Shown here piece after piece: positions 30,479-31,460 of a stretch of DNA of 31,460 nt. Made by a program: the position numbers and the translations under genes. Position 1 is the stretch's first letter. Every line of letters starts with the position of its first letter. Origin of the DNA: a virus; IMG/VR virus record IMGVR_UViG_3300027325_000009, positions 1 to 31,460 of that record; one strand, given 5' to 3'. Under the pieces are notes generated by a model. The model ran no database searches, was not told where the DNA came from, and saw nothing but the letters and a program-made list of their open reading frames with translations.

Positions 30479-31282
30479 TTACATTGGCATAACTACTTTT
30501 GAAAGTGCTTTTTTTGATACGTGTGTATATATTTGGGTGGTTTTAATATCGCTATGCCCTAGTAGCTTTTGTATTATAGAAATATCTGTGCCTGCTTCTA
30601 GAAGTGCCGTTGCATTTGAGTGTCTTAATTGATGGTAATGGTACTGATTACCTAAGTACTTTTTTACTAATTTATTTGCGCTTGATCGGGTATACTTAGA
30701 AAAGGGTTTTTGCCCGTTAAATAGATATATTTTTGGTTTGAATTCGCAGGCATATTCTTCAAAAGTGTGTAGCAAGTTTGCTGACATTACCACAAAACGA
30801 TCTTTGTTGCCTTTTCCGTTTTTAATTAAAATCATCATACGGGCGCGGTCGATACATTGCATTTTCAAATTACAAACCTCGCTCACCCGAAGGCCACAAC
30901 TAAAGCCGAGCATTAAAATTGCTTTATGCTTTAAATTAGGTATGTCATTAATTCGGTTGATTAAGAAATTAGTATCTATCACCTGGGGTAATGTTTTTGC
31001 TTTCTTTGGGTAGGGAATTTTACTAATTTTAGAAGGCATATTTACAGTCAATTTATAAAAACTAGCAACGCTGCACAGCATTTGCTTTCGGGTGTTTAAG
31101 GTTTTGAAAGTAAGTAGCCAGGTTTTTATTGCTGCAGTTGGAATTGCTTTAGGCTCAACAGCACTCGAAAATTGTTTTAAAAATTTAGAGACACAATACT
31201 TGTATGTTCTACGGGTTGCCTCCGATTGATATTTTATGTCGCAATCTCTCGAATAGTTGTGTTCCCATTTTCGAATATTCAT
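30479..31282 (-). CDS. Second tyrosine recombinase (XerC/D-like)
   Basis: 267 residues, shorter than the integrase, with a SAM-like N-terminal domain (about 15-80) and a full catalytic domain: Arg132 (GLRVSE), Lys157/160 (GKGNKD), His217 and Arg220 (YHYHQLRHSN), His243 (LGHSD) and Tyr252 (QIYTHVS). It is not next to an att site in the window. It may resolve phage genome dimers, act in DNA inversion, or be a hitch-hiking element. Start ATG at 31282. The 90 bases between it and the portal (30389-30478) contain no gene I can support. Confidence 0.88.
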   Translation of the reverse strand: MNIRKWEHNYSRDCDIKYQSEATRRTYKYCVSKFLKQFSSAVEPKAIPTAAIKTWLLTFKTLNTRKQMLCSVASFYKLTVNMPSKISKIPYPKKAKTLPQVIDTNFLINRINDIPNLKHKAILMLGFSCGLRVSEVCNLKMQCIDRARMMILIKNGKGNKDRFVVMSANLLHTFEEYACEFKPKIYLFNGQKPFSKYTRSSANKLVKKYLGNQYHYHQLRHSNATALLEAGTDISIIQKLLGHSDIKTTQIYTHVSKKALSKVVMPM

Positions 31283-31346
31283 GTCTATTATGCTTTAATT
31301 ACTAGGGGTTTGAAAGGGTTTTTATATATAGGTGTTAGCAACAATA

Positions 31347-31460
31347 TTAACGCGGTTCGTGTATTTTTATAATGTTGTTTTCTAACACCACTTTGTCATA
31401 CTTTCCGTTATCGTAAGTGACTGTAAAAACTCGGTCTTCTTTAATTGTTGCGGTTTCTAT
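31347..31460 (-). CDS. Partial gene at the right edge
   Basis: The C-terminal 37 residues (ending DNGKYDKVVLENNIIKIHEPR) of a frame that runs off the right edge; its start is outside. The sequence is a plausible beta-rich small domain (TATIKEDRVFTVTYDNGKYD). The TAA is at 31347-31349. No family is recognisable from this fragment. Confidence 0.5.
   Translation of the reverse strand: METATIKEDRVFTVTYDNGKYDKVVLENNIIKIHEPR

Overview
The window is almost entirely the genome of a temperate tailed phage with a long-tail (siphovirus-type) morphogenesis module, from a Bacteroidota host, most likely a flavobacterium. The host call rests on AT-rich DNA, the near absence of Shine-Dalgarno sites in favour of A-rich leaders, a promoter matching the Bacteroidota -33 TTTG / -7 TAnnTTTG pattern, and a flavobacterial-type secreted-protein tail motif (DGIQNGTETGIDCGG). 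Both flanks of the attachment site carry phage genes, so the sequence represents the free or circularised form rather than an integrated prophage. Terminase genes are not in the window; they are expected just beyond the left edge, after the HNH gene, which in a circle joins the right edge ahead of the portal.

Left third. An early operon on the minus strand runs from a LuxR-HTH gene at 4464 down to the HNH gene at 43. It holds seven short genes coupled by overlapping stop/start codons, a terminator, a winged-helix replication initiator with three 22-bp iterons inside its own gene (a lambda-like origin), a DnaB helicase and an HNH nuclease. A divergent repressor (4578-5063, plus) faces it. Three CAAACTTnTTTG operators lie in this control region, two of them on the early promoter. 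Behind the repressor are a small lipoprotein, a membrane protein and a tiny ORF (possible lysogeny functions), then a secreted protein, an attP built from the 3' half of a tRNA(CAU) with duplicated arm-type sites, and the tyrosine integrase.

Right two thirds, all minus strand, in transcription order: a second XerC/D-like recombinase, portal, prohead protease, HK97-type capsid protein, a terminator, connector and head-completion genes, tail terminator, tail tube, tail chaperone G with a probable -1 frameshift to T, a tRNA, tape measure, a large tail-tip protein with a PKD-like domain, and small tail proteins. Then come five consecutive appendage or enzyme genes that each begin with a Sec signal peptide, including a clan GH-A glycoside hydrolase and a right-handed beta-helix protein. 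Last are membrane proteins (holin-like, coiled-coil, TM-cupin), a secreted DRGH nuclease, a TIGR02594-type endolysin and an overlapping spanin-like pair.

The most interesting signal is at 23,640-23,810. A tRNA gene between the tail chaperone and the tape measure has the body of a bacterial initiator tRNA (C1xA72 mismatch, purine11:pyrimidine24, G30:C40) but anticodon GCU. The tape-measure frame immediately after it has no ATG, GTG or TTG before codon ~24, yet has an AGC codon, the exact cognate of GCU, directly after a typical A-rich leader. This suggests a phage-encoded non-AUG initiation system dedicated to the tape measure protein. It is an inference from sequence and has not been tested.
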